Shown in pieces: positions 33,701 through 41,887 of a DNA stretch of 64,000 bases; the stretch's first letter is position 1; each line of letters opens with the position of its first letter. The DNA lies in the NCBI GenBank assembly GCA_041494245.1, contig JBGQAK010000020.1:1-64000 (forward strand). The letters are read 5' to 3'. A program made the position numbers and the translations under genes. The stretch comes from RBG-13-68-16 sp041494245. Lineage in GTDB: Bacteria; Acidobacteriota; Thermoanaerobaculia; Thermoanaerobaculales; Thermoanaerobaculaceae. The notes under the pieces were generated by a model. The model searched no databases. It worked only from the letters and a program-made list of their open reading frames with translations, and had not been told where the DNA came from.

Positions 33701-34084
33701 CAGCGGGTAGGGGAGCAGCCGGGCCGGAACCACCAGCACCTCCACGCCGCCGGTGGCGAGGCCGAGGAGGGCGGTGGCCGCGGCGGCGGTGGCGCCCAAA
33801 GTCGGTGCGCGGCCGAGGTACGCTTCGACGGCCTCCGCGGGGACGACGGCGGCCGCGACGTCGGGTGCGACCAGTTCGAGGCCGGCGATCATCTCCTCGG
33901 CGTCGCGCTCGGCGGGGACCACGGCGACAACCGGCGTGCCGTGGGCCGCGAGCGCCGCGAGGGGGAGGGCGCGGGCCGCCGGGCACACCCCTCCCACCGC
34001 GCGCGGCCCACGGGTGGGGGGGAGCTTGAGGCGCACGCGCTCCAGGGCGGAGCTGAAGATTTCCGGTCGGTCGGCCGAAACCAC
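30710..34084 (-). CDS. mfd: transcription-repair coupling factor
   Basis: A 1124-residue ATP-dependent translocase that removes stalled RNA polymerase and recruits UvrA. The N-terminal UvrB-homology modules occupy about 1-400; the RNA-polymerase-interaction (CarD-like) domain contains ADHGIGRFAGF near 440. The helicase has Walker A LLVGDVGYGKTEVAMR, the DEEQ box in LVVDEEQRFGV, SATPIPRTL, and the translocation motif with LYQLRGRVGRS. A C-terminal TRCF domain follows. Length is typical. GTG at 34084 is used; a downstream start would cut the first module. It is followed (upstream on this strand) by a cysteine desulfurase with a 33-base gap. Confidence 0.95.
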   Translation of the reverse strand: MVSADRPEIFSSALERVRLKLPPTRGPRAVGGVCPAARALPLAALAAHGTPVVAVVPAERDAEEMIAGLELVAPDVAAAVVPAEAVEAYLGRAPTLGATAAAATALLGLATGGVEVLVVPARLLPYPLPKPEALPPRCPTLKPGQHLDPHRFGTALADAGYRRVEVVEEAGDYAVRGQVLDVGTPERFIRIVLDVDRVEALHTFDPASQRSGEPLERVPVPPLRLFPTDEGARRALAGWLEREGCGAAAGAALAGTEPALWEGFLGHAHDHLHAWELARHIVVCEREAVRAEVERVFSALRRACETLGRERIALPEPEAWLANPKRCHDALIAADRIEELAVEDGTEWVRLATRPTPNLATRPQALVEELRAGLAQRRTQVLVAASGGEAQRLVHLLTEATLPVRQGWPLEGILGVVIGRLERGFAFPDADLVVFGRADLTTLPAPSRQRRSLARVLAEMRDLAAGDFVVHADHGIGRFAGFRTLALDGEEHECVELEYAGGGKLLVPLERADVLEKYASSEGAPPRLDRLGGTTWSRTKARVKRALRDMAEELLKVQAQRELAAGFAFSKDSPWQREFEDAFEYEPTADQSQAIADSKRDMESPRPMDRLLVGDVGYGKTEVAMRAAFKAVMDGKQVAVLAPTTILAEQHFRTFSRRFAGFPVEIRWLSRFVPAAEQKKVVAGIAQGTVDVVIGTHRLLARDVGFRDLGLLVVDEEQRFGVAQKEKLKALRASVDVIAMSATPIPRTLNLGLLGLRDISIIETPPRDRLAVQTHVLPFRREVLREAILTELSRGGQVFFVHNRVASISAMAALVREMVPEARVVVAHGQMHERALEKAMDTFLERQADVLVATAIIENGLDIPNANTLLVNRADRFGLAQLYQLRGRVGRSDRLAFAYLLVPPERSLSQEARARLAAILEFADLGAGFRIAARDLEIRGAGNLLGAEQHGHLRAVGYETYCHLLEEAVRELRGEEATPRPAAVELRLGLDLRLPESYIGEETLRLAVYRRIAAARVEEEFIALRQEFVDRFGPAPEQLEHLLLHQRIRRLAEAAGMTLVRRTAAGFELSFDPDHPGAHPAAMALLAAVEGTTLTPAQVVRLPMPGRDPAGGASELLALLPAAG

Positions 34085-34117
34085 CTCCGGCGGCCCGCGA
34101 CCGGGCCGAACCGGATT

Positions 34118-35293
34118 CTACCCCCGGGGTGCTCCTCCGCGCGCCTGCCGGCGCAGGCGGGTCACCTCTCGGACCACCGCGTCGGCGACGATGTCGACCT
34201 CTTCCGCGGTGTTGGCGCGTCCCAAGGAAAAGCGGATCGAGGCGTTGGCGAGCTCCTTGGAGCGGCCGAGGGCGAGGAGGACGTGGGAGGGCCGGGGGTC
34301 GGCCGAGGTGCAGGCGGAGCCCGAGGCGACGGCGACCTCCGTGAGGCCGACGAGGAGCGCCGCGCCATCCACGCCCGCGAAGGAGAGGTTGGTTGTGTTG
34401 GGCAGACGTTCGCCCGGGTGCGCGTTGACGGTGACCGAGGCGAGCCGCGAGCAGATCGCATCCTGCAGCCGGTCGCGCAGGACGGCCACACGCGCGCCCT
34501 CCTGCGGCAGGTCGACCAGGCACAGCTCAAGGGCGCGGGCGAACCCGACGACCCCCGGGACGTTGAGCGTGCCCGAGCGGATGCCCTGCTCGTGTCCCCC
34601 GCCGTCGAGCAGCGGGACGAGGCGCAAGGCGGGCTTGCGCCGCCGCACGTAAAGCGCGCCCGCACCCTTGGGGCCGTAGAGCTTGTGGGCGGAGAAGGAG
34701 AGCAGGTCCACGCCGAGCGCGTTGACGTCCACCGGGATCTTTCCCACCGCCTGGGTGGCGTCGCAGTGCAGGAGCACGCGATGCTCGCGGCAGGCGGCCG
34801 CGATCTCGGCGATGGGCTGCAGCGTGCCGGTCTCGTTGTTGGCGAGCATGACGGAGACGAGCACGGTGCGCGGCGCGAACGCCGCGGCCAATCGGGCCGG
34901 ATCGAGCCGGCCGGAGGGTTCCACCGGCAGCACCGTGACGCTCGCCCCTCGGCGGGCCAGAGCCTGGCACGGGTCGAGCACGGCCTTGTGCTCGGTGGCG
35001 CAGGTGACGATGTGGTCGCCGCGTCCCTCCAGCGCCCAAAACGTGCCCTTGATGGCGATGTTGTTGGACTCGGTGGCCCCGGAGGTGAAGACGATCTCCT
35101 CCGGGTGGGCGCCGATGCCGGCCGCCAAGGTCTCGCGGGCCCGCTCGGCCAGCTTGGTCGCTGCCCACCCGAACGCGTGGGTGCGCGAGGCGGCGTTGCC
35201 GAAGTGCACCGTCATGCACGGCAGCATCGCCTCCACCACGCGGGGGTCCACCGGCGTGGTGGCGTTGTGGTCCATGTAAATCGGTCCGCTCAC
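34118..35293 (-). CDS. cysteine desulfurase (NifS/IscS family)
   Basis: A 391-residue fold-type I PLP enzyme removing sulfur from cysteine for Fe-S clusters or tRNA thiolation. It begins IYMDHNATTPVDPRV; PLP contacts are TSGATESNN, CATEHKAVL and the Schiff-base Lys in SFSAHKLYGPKG. The persulfide loop is SGSACTSADPRPSHVL, with the catalytic Cys in a short loop as in the NifS/IscS group. ATG 35293. It may be transcribed together with mfd (33-base gap); no scaffold gene lies next to it, but the DUF59/Mrp pair at 51.7-53.0 kb belongs to the same broad Fe-S function. Confidence 0.92.
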   Translation of the reverse strand: MSGPIYMDHNATTPVDPRVVEAMLPCMTVHFGNAASRTHAFGWAATKLAERARETLAAGIGAHPEEIVFTSGATESNNIAIKGTFWALEGRGDHIVTCATEHKAVLDPCQALARRGASVTVLPVEPSGRLDPARLAAAFAPRTVLVSVMLANNETGTLQPIAEIAAACREHRVLLHCDATQAVGKIPVDVNALGVDLLSFSAHKLYGPKGAGALYVRRRKPALRLVPLLDGGGHEQGIRSGTLNVPGVVGFARALELCLVDLPQEGARVAVLRDRLQDAICSRLASVTVNAHPGERLPNTTNLSFAGVDGAALLVGLTEVAVASGSACTSADPRPSHVLLALGRSKELANASIRFSLGRANTAEEVDIVADAVVREVTRLRRQARGGAPRG

Positions 35294-35303
35294 GGCTCCC
35301 TCG

Positions 35304-36320
35304 TCACGGGGGGGTGGGGCCGGGCCTGGAGGCGCGCCAGCACTCGAGCTCGGGGGGTAGGCCGGCCGTACCGGTTACCACCGTAGCAGAGGCGGCCACG
35401 GGGACCAACTCGCGGTTGTCGTCGTAGCGTGCCCACAGCAGCACGATCTCGACCCCCTCGTGCGGGCCGGTGGACCAGCGGAAGGAGAAGGTTCCAAACC
35501 TGTCCGCCGTGAACGGCGCGATTCGTGGCTGTGCCCCGGGTTCCCCCTCGGGCCGGTTCGCGCCGAACATCGCCCGCCGTGGCGGATAGCCGTACGAGCG
35601 GATGGCACGCGCCGCAGAGTCGGTGAGGGGATGCGGGGGCCCCTCCCAGAGCAACTCCACCGCTGCGGGTCGCCAGGGCCTCGCCAGGCGGCCCTCCAGT
35701 GCCACCGCGGTACGCGGCATCGCGACGGCCGGCGGCCCCGACCACCGTTCGGTCACCTCGGTGGCCAGCTCGTGGGCCATGCGCACCTCGCCCCCCTGCA
35801 TCGCGAGGCCTACCCCGATGTGCGTCACCCAGGGGTCCAGGAGGGAGCGGCGGTGACCGTCCTGGGGCGGAACCTCATCCAGCATCTCGTTCACGCTGCG
35901 GCGGAGGACCTTTTCGAGCTGGGCGCCATCGACCGGCGCGGTGCTCGAGTAGCTGGCGATGTTCTCCCGGTGGAAGCCGCACCCCCCGGCGAGCAGGTAG
36001 CGCAGGTAGGGGGCGACCCCGCTGCGCGAGAAGTGCCCGTCGCCACCCTCCTCGAGCAGGATCGTGCAGTGCGCGTCCCCCACCCGCTCCAGGGTCACGT
36101 CGTAGGCGAGCGGGTCGAGGCCGAGCTCGGCCCGCGCGGCGTTGACCTGGGTCACCACCGCCGCGCGCTCCGCGCCCCACGTCTGGCCGGGGATGGCGGT
36201 GGGGAGGGGGGCCGGCGGCCCCGAGACGTTCAGGGGCGCGCAACCCGCCACCAGCACGGCGCTCAGCGTGCCCACGGCAAGCCGGCTGTGGTAGCCTCGC
36301 GGCGAACGGCGATGATTCAC
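35304..36320 (-). CDS. CAP/SCP-domain lipoprotein
   Basis: A 338-residue secreted lipoprotein. The N-terminus is basic (NHRRSPRGYHSR) followed by a short hydrophobic stretch ending LVAGC, a good lipobox. Residues about 50-185 form a CAP/SCP-like domain (VNAARAELGLDPLAYD, HFSRSG, ENIASYSS, DGHRRSLLDPWVTHIGVGLA); the usual GHYTQ-type His/Glu cavity is only partly kept. The C-terminal part is beta-rich and unassigned. GTG 36320 is needed for the full signal peptide; it overlaps the start of the divergent phosphohexomutase gene by 9 bases. Role of bacterial CAP proteins is mostly unknown. Confidence 0.8.
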   Translation of the reverse strand: MNHRRSPRGYHSRLAVGTLSAVLVAGCAPLNVSGPPAPLPTAIPGQTWGAERAAVVTQVNAARAELGLDPLAYDVTLERVGDAHCTILLEEGGDGHFSRSGVAPYLRYLLAGGCGFHRENIASYSSTAPVDGAQLEKVLRRSVNEMLDEVPPQDGHRRSLLDPWVTHIGVGLAMQGGEVRMAHELATEVTERWSGPPAVAMPRTAVALEGRLARPWRPAAVELLWEGPPHPLTDSAARAIRSYGYPPRRAMFGANRPEGEPGAQPRIAPFTADRFGTFSFRWSTGPHEGVEIVLLWARYDDNRELVPVAASATVVTGTAGLPPELECWRASRPGPTPP

Positions 36321-37730
36321 TTCGGGACCTCCGGCTGGCGAGGCATCGTGGGCCAAGACTTCACCTTCCGCAACGTGCGGCTGGTCCTCGAGGCGACCCT
36401 GGAGGTGCTGCGGGAGCGGGGCGAAGTAGGCGAGATCATCGTCTCCTACGATACTCGTCTGCTGTCCGAGAAATTCGCCCGCGAGGCGGTCGCGGTCTTC
36501 ACGCACCACGGAGTGGTAACCGTCATGTCCGAAAGGGACCTGCCATCGCCGTGCCTGGCGTACGCGGTGCGCGAGCGGGGCGCCACCCTCGGGGTGATGT
36601 TCACCGCCTCCCACAACCCGGCGGAGTACAACGGGGTCAAGCTGTTCACCACGCACGGGACCTACGCGCCCCGCGAGTTCACCAACGCCATCGAGGCGGC
36701 GGTCGCAGCCAAGGCGGACCGCTTCGACGACTTCTACGTGCCTCAGGCGCAACTGGCCAAGACGGCGCCGCTGGCCGAGGGTTACCTGGCGAGCCTGGAG
36801 CGGGACATCGACTGGGACGCGATCCGGCGCAGCGGCCTGGTGGTCGCGGTGGACCCCCTGTACGGGACGGCCCGCGAGTTCCTCGACCGCATCCTCCTCG
36901 CCCACGACATTCCGACCCACGTCGTGCACACCACCAAGGACCCCTACTTCGGCGGCTATGCCCCGGAGTGCACTCCGCAAAACCTCGCCGGTTTGCGCGA
37001 GAAGCTCCGTGCGAGCGGGGCGATGATCGGCCTGGCCACGGACGGCGACGCCGACCGGTTCGGCGTCGTGGACGGAGCGTGCCGCGTCATGTCCCCGAAC
37101 CTCGTCATCGCCCTCCTGGTGGAGTACCTGGTGCGGTGCCGCCGCATGGCCGGTGGGATCGGGCGCACCCTGGCGACGACGCGTCTGGTGGACCGGATCG
37201 CCCGGGCCGCGGACCGTGAATTGGTGGAGACCCTGGTGGGCTTCCACCACTTCGGGCCGCTGTTCCTGTCAGGACGGATCTCGATCGCAACCGAGGAGTC
37301 GGCGGGGCTGGGCGTGGCCTCCCACCTGCCGGAGCGCGACGGCATCTACGCCGCGCTCCTCATGGCCGAGCTGGCGGCGGTCGAGGGACGGCCGCTGGAC
37401 GAGCTGGTGCGCGGGCTTTTTGCCAGGCACGGGACGCTGGTCTCGCGGCGGGTGCAGCTGCCGCTCAAGGAGCGCACCCGGGCCGCCCTCGAAAAGGTTG
37501 GCAAAAGGCCGCTGAAGGAGTTCGCCAGGCAAAAGGTGACGAGGGCGGACCGCCGGGACGGTGTCCTGTTCGAACTGGCCGATGGCAGCTGGGTGCTGGC
37601 GCGGGCTGCGGGGACCGAGCCCAAGCTGCGGATCTACGCGGAGGCGACCTCCAGCAGCCAGCTTCGCACGCTGGTGCGCGAGATGCGGCAGCTGGTTCGC
37701 GGGGCCGAGGAAGGAGTCACGCATGTTTGA
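36312..37730 (+). CDS. phosphoglucomutase/phosphomannomutase
   Basis: A 472-residue alpha-D-phosphohexomutase interconverting hexose 1- and 6-phosphates. The phosphoserine lies in FTASHNPAEYNG; metal ligands in ATDGDADRFG; substrate loop EESAGLG; phosphate-binding tail GTEPKLRIYAEA. It opens HFGTSGWRGIVGQDF. ATG at 36312. A TAGCCT box at 36292-36297 could be its -10, giving a very short leader. The stop overlaps the enolase start by 8 bases, so the two are translationally linked; both serve central sugar metabolism. Distinct from GlmM at 56.7 kb. Confidence 0.9.
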   Translation: MIHFGTSGWRGIVGQDFTFRNVRLVLEATLEVLRERGEVGEIIVSYDTRLLSEKFAREAVAVFTHHGVVTVMSERDLPSPCLAYAVRERGATLGVMFTASHNPAEYNGVKLFTTHGTYAPREFTNAIEAAVAAKADRFDDFYVPQAQLAKTAPLAEGYLASLERDIDWDAIRRSGLVVAVDPLYGTAREFLDRILLAHDIPTHVVHTTKDPYFGGYAPECTPQNLAGLREKLRASGAMIGLATDGDADRFGVVDGACRVMSPNLVIALLVEYLVRCRRMAGGIGRTLATTRLVDRIARAADRELVETLVGFHHFGPLFLSGRISIATEESAGLGVASHLPERDGIYAALLMAELAAVEGRPLDELVRGLFARHGTLVSRRVQLPLKERTRAALEKVGKRPLKEFARQKVTRADRRDGVLFELADGSWVLARAAGTEPKLRIYAEATSSSQLRTLVREMRQLVRGAEEGVTHV

Positions 37731-39003
37731 AATCGAAGAGGTCATGGGTCGCGAGGTGCTCGACTCGCGGGGCAACCCGACGGTCGAGGCCGAGGTGCTG
37801 CTGTCGGGCGGGGCGGTGGGCACCGCCATCGTTCCCTCCGGTGCCTCCACCGGCAGCCGCGAGGCGTTGGAGCTGCGCGACGGCGACAAGGGCCGGTTCC
37901 GGGGCAAGGGTGTGCTCAAGGCTGTCGAGCACGTCAACGACGAGATCGCCGACGCGGTGATCGGGCTCGACGCACGCGACCAGACCGGCGTCGACGAGAC
38001 GCTGGTGGAGCTCGACGGCAGCGAGGACAAGAGCCGACTCGGCGCCAACGCCTTGCTCGCGGTCTCCCTCGCCACCGCGAAGGCGGCGGCCGAACAGTGC
38101 GGGCTCGCCCTCTACCGCTACCTTGGCGGCACCGCCGCGAACCTCCTCCCGGTCCCCTGCATGAACCTCATCAACGGCGGCGCCCATGCGGATAACTCCC
38201 TGGACATCCAGGAGTTCATGGCGGTGCCGCAGGGCTTTACCTCGTTCGCCGAGGCCTTGCGCGCCGGCGTCGAGGTCTTCCACGCGTTGCGCGAGCGGCT
38301 GAAGGCCGCCAAGCACGTCACCGCGGTCGGCGACGAGGGCGGCTTTGCGCCCAACCTCCCCAACAACCGCGCCGCCCTCGAGTTCCTGGTGGCGGCCATC
38401 AAGGATGCAGGCTATACCCCCGGCGGACAGGTGGCGATCGCCCTCGACGCGGCCGGCAGCGAGCTGCGCACCGGCGAGGGGTACTTCCTCCCCGGCGAGG
38501 GCCGCCACGGCCTCTCGGCGGACGACCTTATCGCCCTCTACGAGGAGTGGATCAACGACTTCCCGATCGTGGCGATCGAGGACGGCCTCGCCGAGGACGA
38601 CTGGGACGGCTGGAAGAAGCTCCGGGCGCGCCTCGGAGGGCGGATTCTGCTCGTCGGAGACGATATCTTCGTCACCAATCCCAAGATCATCGCGCGCGGC
38701 ATCCGCGAGAACGTGGCCAACGCGGTGCTGATCAAGCTGAATCAGATCGGCACGCTCTCCGAGACGCAGAGGGCGCTGCGCATGACGCTCCACCACGGTT
38801 GGCGGGCGATGGTCTCCCACCGGTCCGGCGAGACCGAGGACACCACGATCGCGGACCTCGTGGTGGCGTGCGGTTGCGGCCTCATCAAGACCGGCTCCGC
38901 TTCGCGTGGGGAGCGGATCGCCAAGTACAACCGGCTCCTGCGGATCGAGGAGGAGCTCGGCGACGCCGCCCTGTTCGCCGGCTCCGGCCCGTTTGCGCGG
39001 TGA
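37723..39003 (+). CDS. eno: enolase
   Basis: A 426-residue glycolytic enzyme converting 2-phosphoglycerate to phosphoenolpyruvate. Begins IEEVMGREVLDSRGNPTVE; catalytic and metal sites include SGASTGSREALELRD, the Glu in GDEGG, IEDGLAEDDW, GDDIFVTNP, IKLNQIGTLSE (catalytic Lys) and SHRSGETEDT. ATG 37723 overlaps the preceding gene's end; AAGGAG lies upstream. Its TGA overlaps the GTG of the next small gene (GTGA), matching the eno-ftsB neighbourhood of many bacteria. Confidence 0.97.
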   Translation: MFEIEEVMGREVLDSRGNPTVEAEVLLSGGAVGTAIVPSGASTGSREALELRDGDKGRFRGKGVLKAVEHVNDEIADAVIGLDARDQTGVDETLVELDGSEDKSRLGANALLAVSLATAKAAAEQCGLALYRYLGGTAANLLPVPCMNLINGGAHADNSLDIQEFMAVPQGFTSFAEALRAGVEVFHALRERLKAAKHVTAVGDEGGFAPNLPNNRAALEFLVAAIKDAGYTPGGQVAIALDAAGSELRTGEGYFLPGEGRHGLSADDLIALYEEWINDFPIVAIEDGLAEDDWDGWKKLRARLGGRILLVGDDIFVTNPKIIARGIRENVANAVLIKLNQIGTLSETQRALRMTLHHGWRAMVSHRSGETEDTTIADLVVACGCGLIKTGSASRGERIAKYNRLLRIEEELGDAALFAGSGPFAR

Positions 39004-39293
39004 GACCTCCGTCCCGACGCTGGCTTTGGTTGCTGGTGCCGCTGCTGGTGGCGCTGGTCGGCTGGGGGTGGTGGCGCGCGGTGGCCGCGGAGAGGGAAAC
39101 GCGGCGGGAGCTGGAGGAGCTGCGGGGCCGCCGGCAGCAACTCGAGGAGACCAACCGGGCGCTCGAGCGCCAGGTCGCGGCGCTCAAGCAGGAGCGCGAG
39201 GCGCGCGCTCGAGCCGCCCGGGAGACCCTGGACGCGGCCGCGCCCGGTGAGGTGCTGGTGATCGTTCCGCAGCCCACACCAACGAAGCGTTGA
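39000..39293 (+). CDS. ftsB: FtsB/DivIC-type septum formation initiator
   Basis: A 97-residue bitopic membrane protein. One helix (about residues 9-26, WLWLLVPLLVALVGWGWW) follows a basic N-terminus, then a long charged coiled coil (about 30-70, with ELEELRGRRQQLEETN). This topology, and its place directly after eno with a GTGA overlap, matches FtsB, which bridges FtsL and FtsQ in the divisome. Sequence alone is weak for such short coiled coils, so the symbol rests mainly on synteny. A proline-containing tail differs from E. coli FtsB. Confidence 0.75.
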   Translation: MRPPSRRWLWLLVPLLVALVGWGWWRAVAAERETRRELEELRGRRQQLEETNRALERQVAALKQEREARARAARETLDAAAPGEVLVIVPQPTPTKR

Positions 39294-39350
39294 AGACCGT
39301 TTTCGGCCGCTCTCGCCGTTTGAGGTAATCTCGATGATGCGGGTTCGGCC

Positions 39351-41234
39351 GTGGAGCTGAAAAAACTCGGGCGCTACGAGGTCGAGTCGGTCCTCGGGAA
39401 GGGGGCGATGGGCGTCGTGTACCTGGCCCGCGACCCCGTGATCGGACGGCGCGTCGCGCTCAAGACGTTGAGCATCCCGTCCGACGCCGAGGAGGCGGGG
39501 GAGTTCAGGGCGCGTTTCCTGCGCGAGGCGCAGGCGGCCGGGATCCTCAACCACCCCGGCATCGTCACGGTGTTCGACGCCGGTGTGGACGACACCTCGG
39601 GGCTGTCGTTCATCGCCATGGAGTACATCGAAGGGCGCAGCCTGCGGGACCTCCTGCGCTCCGGGCACGGCTTCGCCTACAGCGAGGTGGCGCGCATCGG
39701 CGCGGCGCTCGCTGCGGCGCTGGACTACGCTCACAGCAAAGGTGTGGTCCACCGCGACATCAAGCCCGCCAACGTCCTCTTCACCCTGCAGGGGTTGGTA
39801 AAGATTACGGACTTCGGGGTGGCGCGCCTGGAGTCGTCCAACCTCACCGCTGCCGGGCAGTTCATCGGCACGCCCAACTACATGTCGCCCGAGCAGGTGG
39901 AGGGGGGCAGCGTCGACGGGCGGAGCGACCTGTTCTCGCTGGGAGTCGTGCTGTTCGAGCTCCTCACGGGGCAGCGCCCGTTTGCGGGGCAGTCGCTCAC
40001 CGAGGTCGCCTACAAGATCGTCCACGAACCCGCCCGCATCCCCTCCCAGGTGCGCCCCGGGGTGCCGTCGGCGTTCAACCCGGTGGTTCTCAAGCTGCTG
40101 GAGAAGGACCCCAACCGGCGCTACGGCCGGGGTGCCGACGTGGCCCGCGCCCTGGAGGCGTTGCGGCGGGTCCTCGCCGGCGTGACGGGCGACGTCTCCC
40201 AGTTCACGCCGCCGCCACCCCCGCAGGAGAGCGCCGAGCCCGCCGCGGTGGCAGCCACGCCCACGGCGACACGAGCCACCGAGATCGTCCCCGGGCTGGC
40301 GATCCAGGGAGAGTTGGCGGCACGTGCCGGGCAGCCGCGTGTCTGGCGACTGCCCATCGAGATGCGGTGGGTGGCGGTCCTGCTGGCTGCGGTGCTCCTC
40401 CCGCCCGCGCTGGTGCTGGGCCTGCTTGCATCCAAGGTGGACCGCGGTCCGTTCAGCGGTGCTCCCCCCGGCGAGCCGGAGCGCCGGCACCGGGTTGCCG
40501 ATGCCCAGAGACGGGCGGCCGAGGCGATCGCGGTCGGCAATACGGTTGAGGCGTTGACTCTCCTGGCGGGCGTGCTCGACCAGGCGCCCTACAGCCCGAT
40601 CGCGCACACGCTGCGGCAGAAGGCACTTGGCGAGCAGAGCGCGCAGCGCGATGCCGCCGCGCGCGAGCAGGAGGCCGCCACGCTGCGGGAGGAGGGCAAG
40701 GCGCTCCTGCGCGAGCGGCGCTGGCGGGAGGCGCAGAGCCGTTTTCAGCGTGCCCTGGAGCTGGTCCCCGGCGACGACGTGAGCCGCGAGTACCTGGAGC
40801 TGGCTCGCGACCACCAGCTCGTCCCGCGGCCCCAGCAGGGGAGGACCTCGGTGGCCGAGGCGGCAGCGATCGCAGTGCCGGCGACCCCGCTGGGCAACGT
40901 GCGGCTCGACTTCTACTTCAACTGCCCGTTGAGCGTTGGCTCGTACCTGGTCGCACTGGACGGCCAGCAGCTGGCTGACAAGCCGTTCGACTTCCGCACG
41001 AAAGGGTTCCTCGGCATCAAGAAGGAAGGTTCCGGCGTCATCGAGGACGCCTTCACGGTGAAGGCGGGTGAGCACAAGGTCTTCGTTCGGCTTACCGGCG
41101 CGGATGGCGCACTGGTGGGGGAGCAGACCCTCCCGGTCAGCCTCGCCACCGACGGGCGGTACGTCCTCAAAGTCGAGATGGATGGCAAGCAGGCGGTGCC
41201 GCGTTTCAACCTCACGGCGGTCAAGAACCGCTGA
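39351..41234 (+). CDS. membrane Ser/Thr protein kinase
   Basis: A 627-residue Hanks-type kinase. The catalytic domain spans about 8-275: glycine loop GKGAMGVVYLA, VALK Lys, HRDIKPAN with the catalytic Asp near residue 137, DFGVARL with Asp near 154, and GTPNYMSPEQ; all key residues are present. A membrane helix lies near 340-361, then an extracytoplasmic helical (TPR-like) region with repeated Arg/Ala-rich helices and a C-terminal beta-rich module. GTG 39351 starts at the first kinase strand. It probably senses an envelope cue. Contrast with the kinase-like protein at 58-61 kb, which lacks catalytic residues. It is followed by a cyclophilin with a 35-base gap. Confidence 0.9.
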   Translation: MELKKLGRYEVESVLGKGAMGVVYLARDPVIGRRVALKTLSIPSDAEEAGEFRARFLREAQAAGILNHPGIVTVFDAGVDDTSGLSFIAMEYIEGRSLRDLLRSGHGFAYSEVARIGAALAAALDYAHSKGVVHRDIKPANVLFTLQGLVKITDFGVARLESSNLTAAGQFIGTPNYMSPEQVEGGSVDGRSDLFSLGVVLFELLTGQRPFAGQSLTEVAYKIVHEPARIPSQVRPGVPSAFNPVVLKLLEKDPNRRYGRGADVARALEALRRVLAGVTGDVSQFTPPPPPQESAEPAAVAATPTATRATEIVPGLAIQGELAARAGQPRVWRLPIEMRWVAVLLAAVLLPPALVLGLLASKVDRGPFSGAPPGEPERRHRVADAQRRAAEAIAVGNTVEALTLLAGVLDQAPYSPIAHTLRQKALGEQSAQRDAAAREQEAATLREEGKALLRERRWREAQSRFQRALELVPGDDVSREYLELARDHQLVPRPQQGRTSVAEAAAIAVPATPLGNVRLDFYFNCPLSVGSYLVALDGQQLADKPFDFRTKGFLGIKKEGSGVIEDAFTVKAGEHKVFVRLTGADGALVGEQTLPVSLATDGRYVLKVEMDGKQAVPRFNLTAVKNR

Positions 41235-41269
41235 GGCCCAACTTGAAAGCAGCGGAAAGGAAGGCAACC

Positions 41270-41887
41270 ATGACGAGGATTCTCTTGATGCTCACGTTGG
41301 CCGCCACACTGGCGTCACCGGCAGGGGCGGCGAACCCCCGGGTGAAGCTCGAAACCACAAAGGGCACGATCGTGATCGAGCTGGACCAGGCCAAGGCCCC
41401 GATAACGGTGGGCAACTTTCTCGAGTACGTGAAGAGCGGTTTCTACGACGGAACGGTTTTCCACCGGGTGATCCCGAACTTCATGATCCAGGGCGGCGGC
41501 TTTACCCCCAACATGGAGCAGAAGCCGACCCGCGAGGCGATCGTGAACGAGTCCGCCAATGGCCTCGTGAACAAGCGCGGCACGCTCGCGATGGCGCGCA
41601 CGCCGGACCCGAACTCGGCCACCGCCCAGTTCTTCATCAACGTCAAGGACAACGGCTTCCTCGACAAGGCCAACTCCCAGGACGCCGTCGGCTACTGCGT
41701 TTTCGGCAAGGTCGTGGAAGGGATGAGCGTGGTGGACGCGATCGCCCAGGTGCAGGCGGCTACCGTCGGTCCCCACCAGAACGTGCCGACGAAGCCGGTC
41801 GTCATCACGAAGGCGAGCGTGGTGGGTGCTGCGCCGGCGGCCAAGCCGCCCGCACCTCCAGCGTCCGGCCAGCAGAAACCCAGGTAA
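41270..41887 (+). CDS. secreted cyclophilin-type peptidyl-prolyl isomerase
   Basis: A 205-residue PPIase with a signal peptide (LLMLTLAATLASPAGAA), so periplasmic. The cyclophilin core shows VKLETTKGTIVIELD, FYDGTVFHRVIPNFMIQGG (catalytic Arg), LAMARTPDPNSATAQFFIN and the Phe/Trp-pocket region NGFLD; the AVGYCVFGKV segment follows. A Pro/Ala/Lys tail ends the protein. ATG 41270 has GGAAAGGAAGG 4-14 bases upstream, better than the in-frame TTG at 41243. The last 83 bases overlap the 3' end of the convergent HExxH gene. Confidence 0.92.
   Translation: MTRILLMLTLAATLASPAGAANPRVKLETTKGTIVIELDQAKAPITVGNFLEYVKSGFYDGTVFHRVIPNFMIQGGGFTPNMEQKPTREAIVNESANGLVNKRGTLAMARTPDPNSATAQFFINVKDNGFLDKANSQDAVGYCVFGKVVEGMSVVDAIAQVQAATVGPHQNVPTKPVVITKASVVGAAPAAKPPAPPASGQQKPR

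Noticed and set aside
32609..35386. 925-codon plus-strand frame opposite mfd and the cysteine desulfurase
   Set aside because: Antisense shadow typical of GC-rich DNA; low-complexity His/Gly/Arg composition and no motif, while the minus-strand genes are unambiguous.
38742..41267. 841-codon minus-strand frame opposite eno, ftsB and the Ser/Thr kinase
   Set aside because: Antisense shadow; crosses three well-supported genes.
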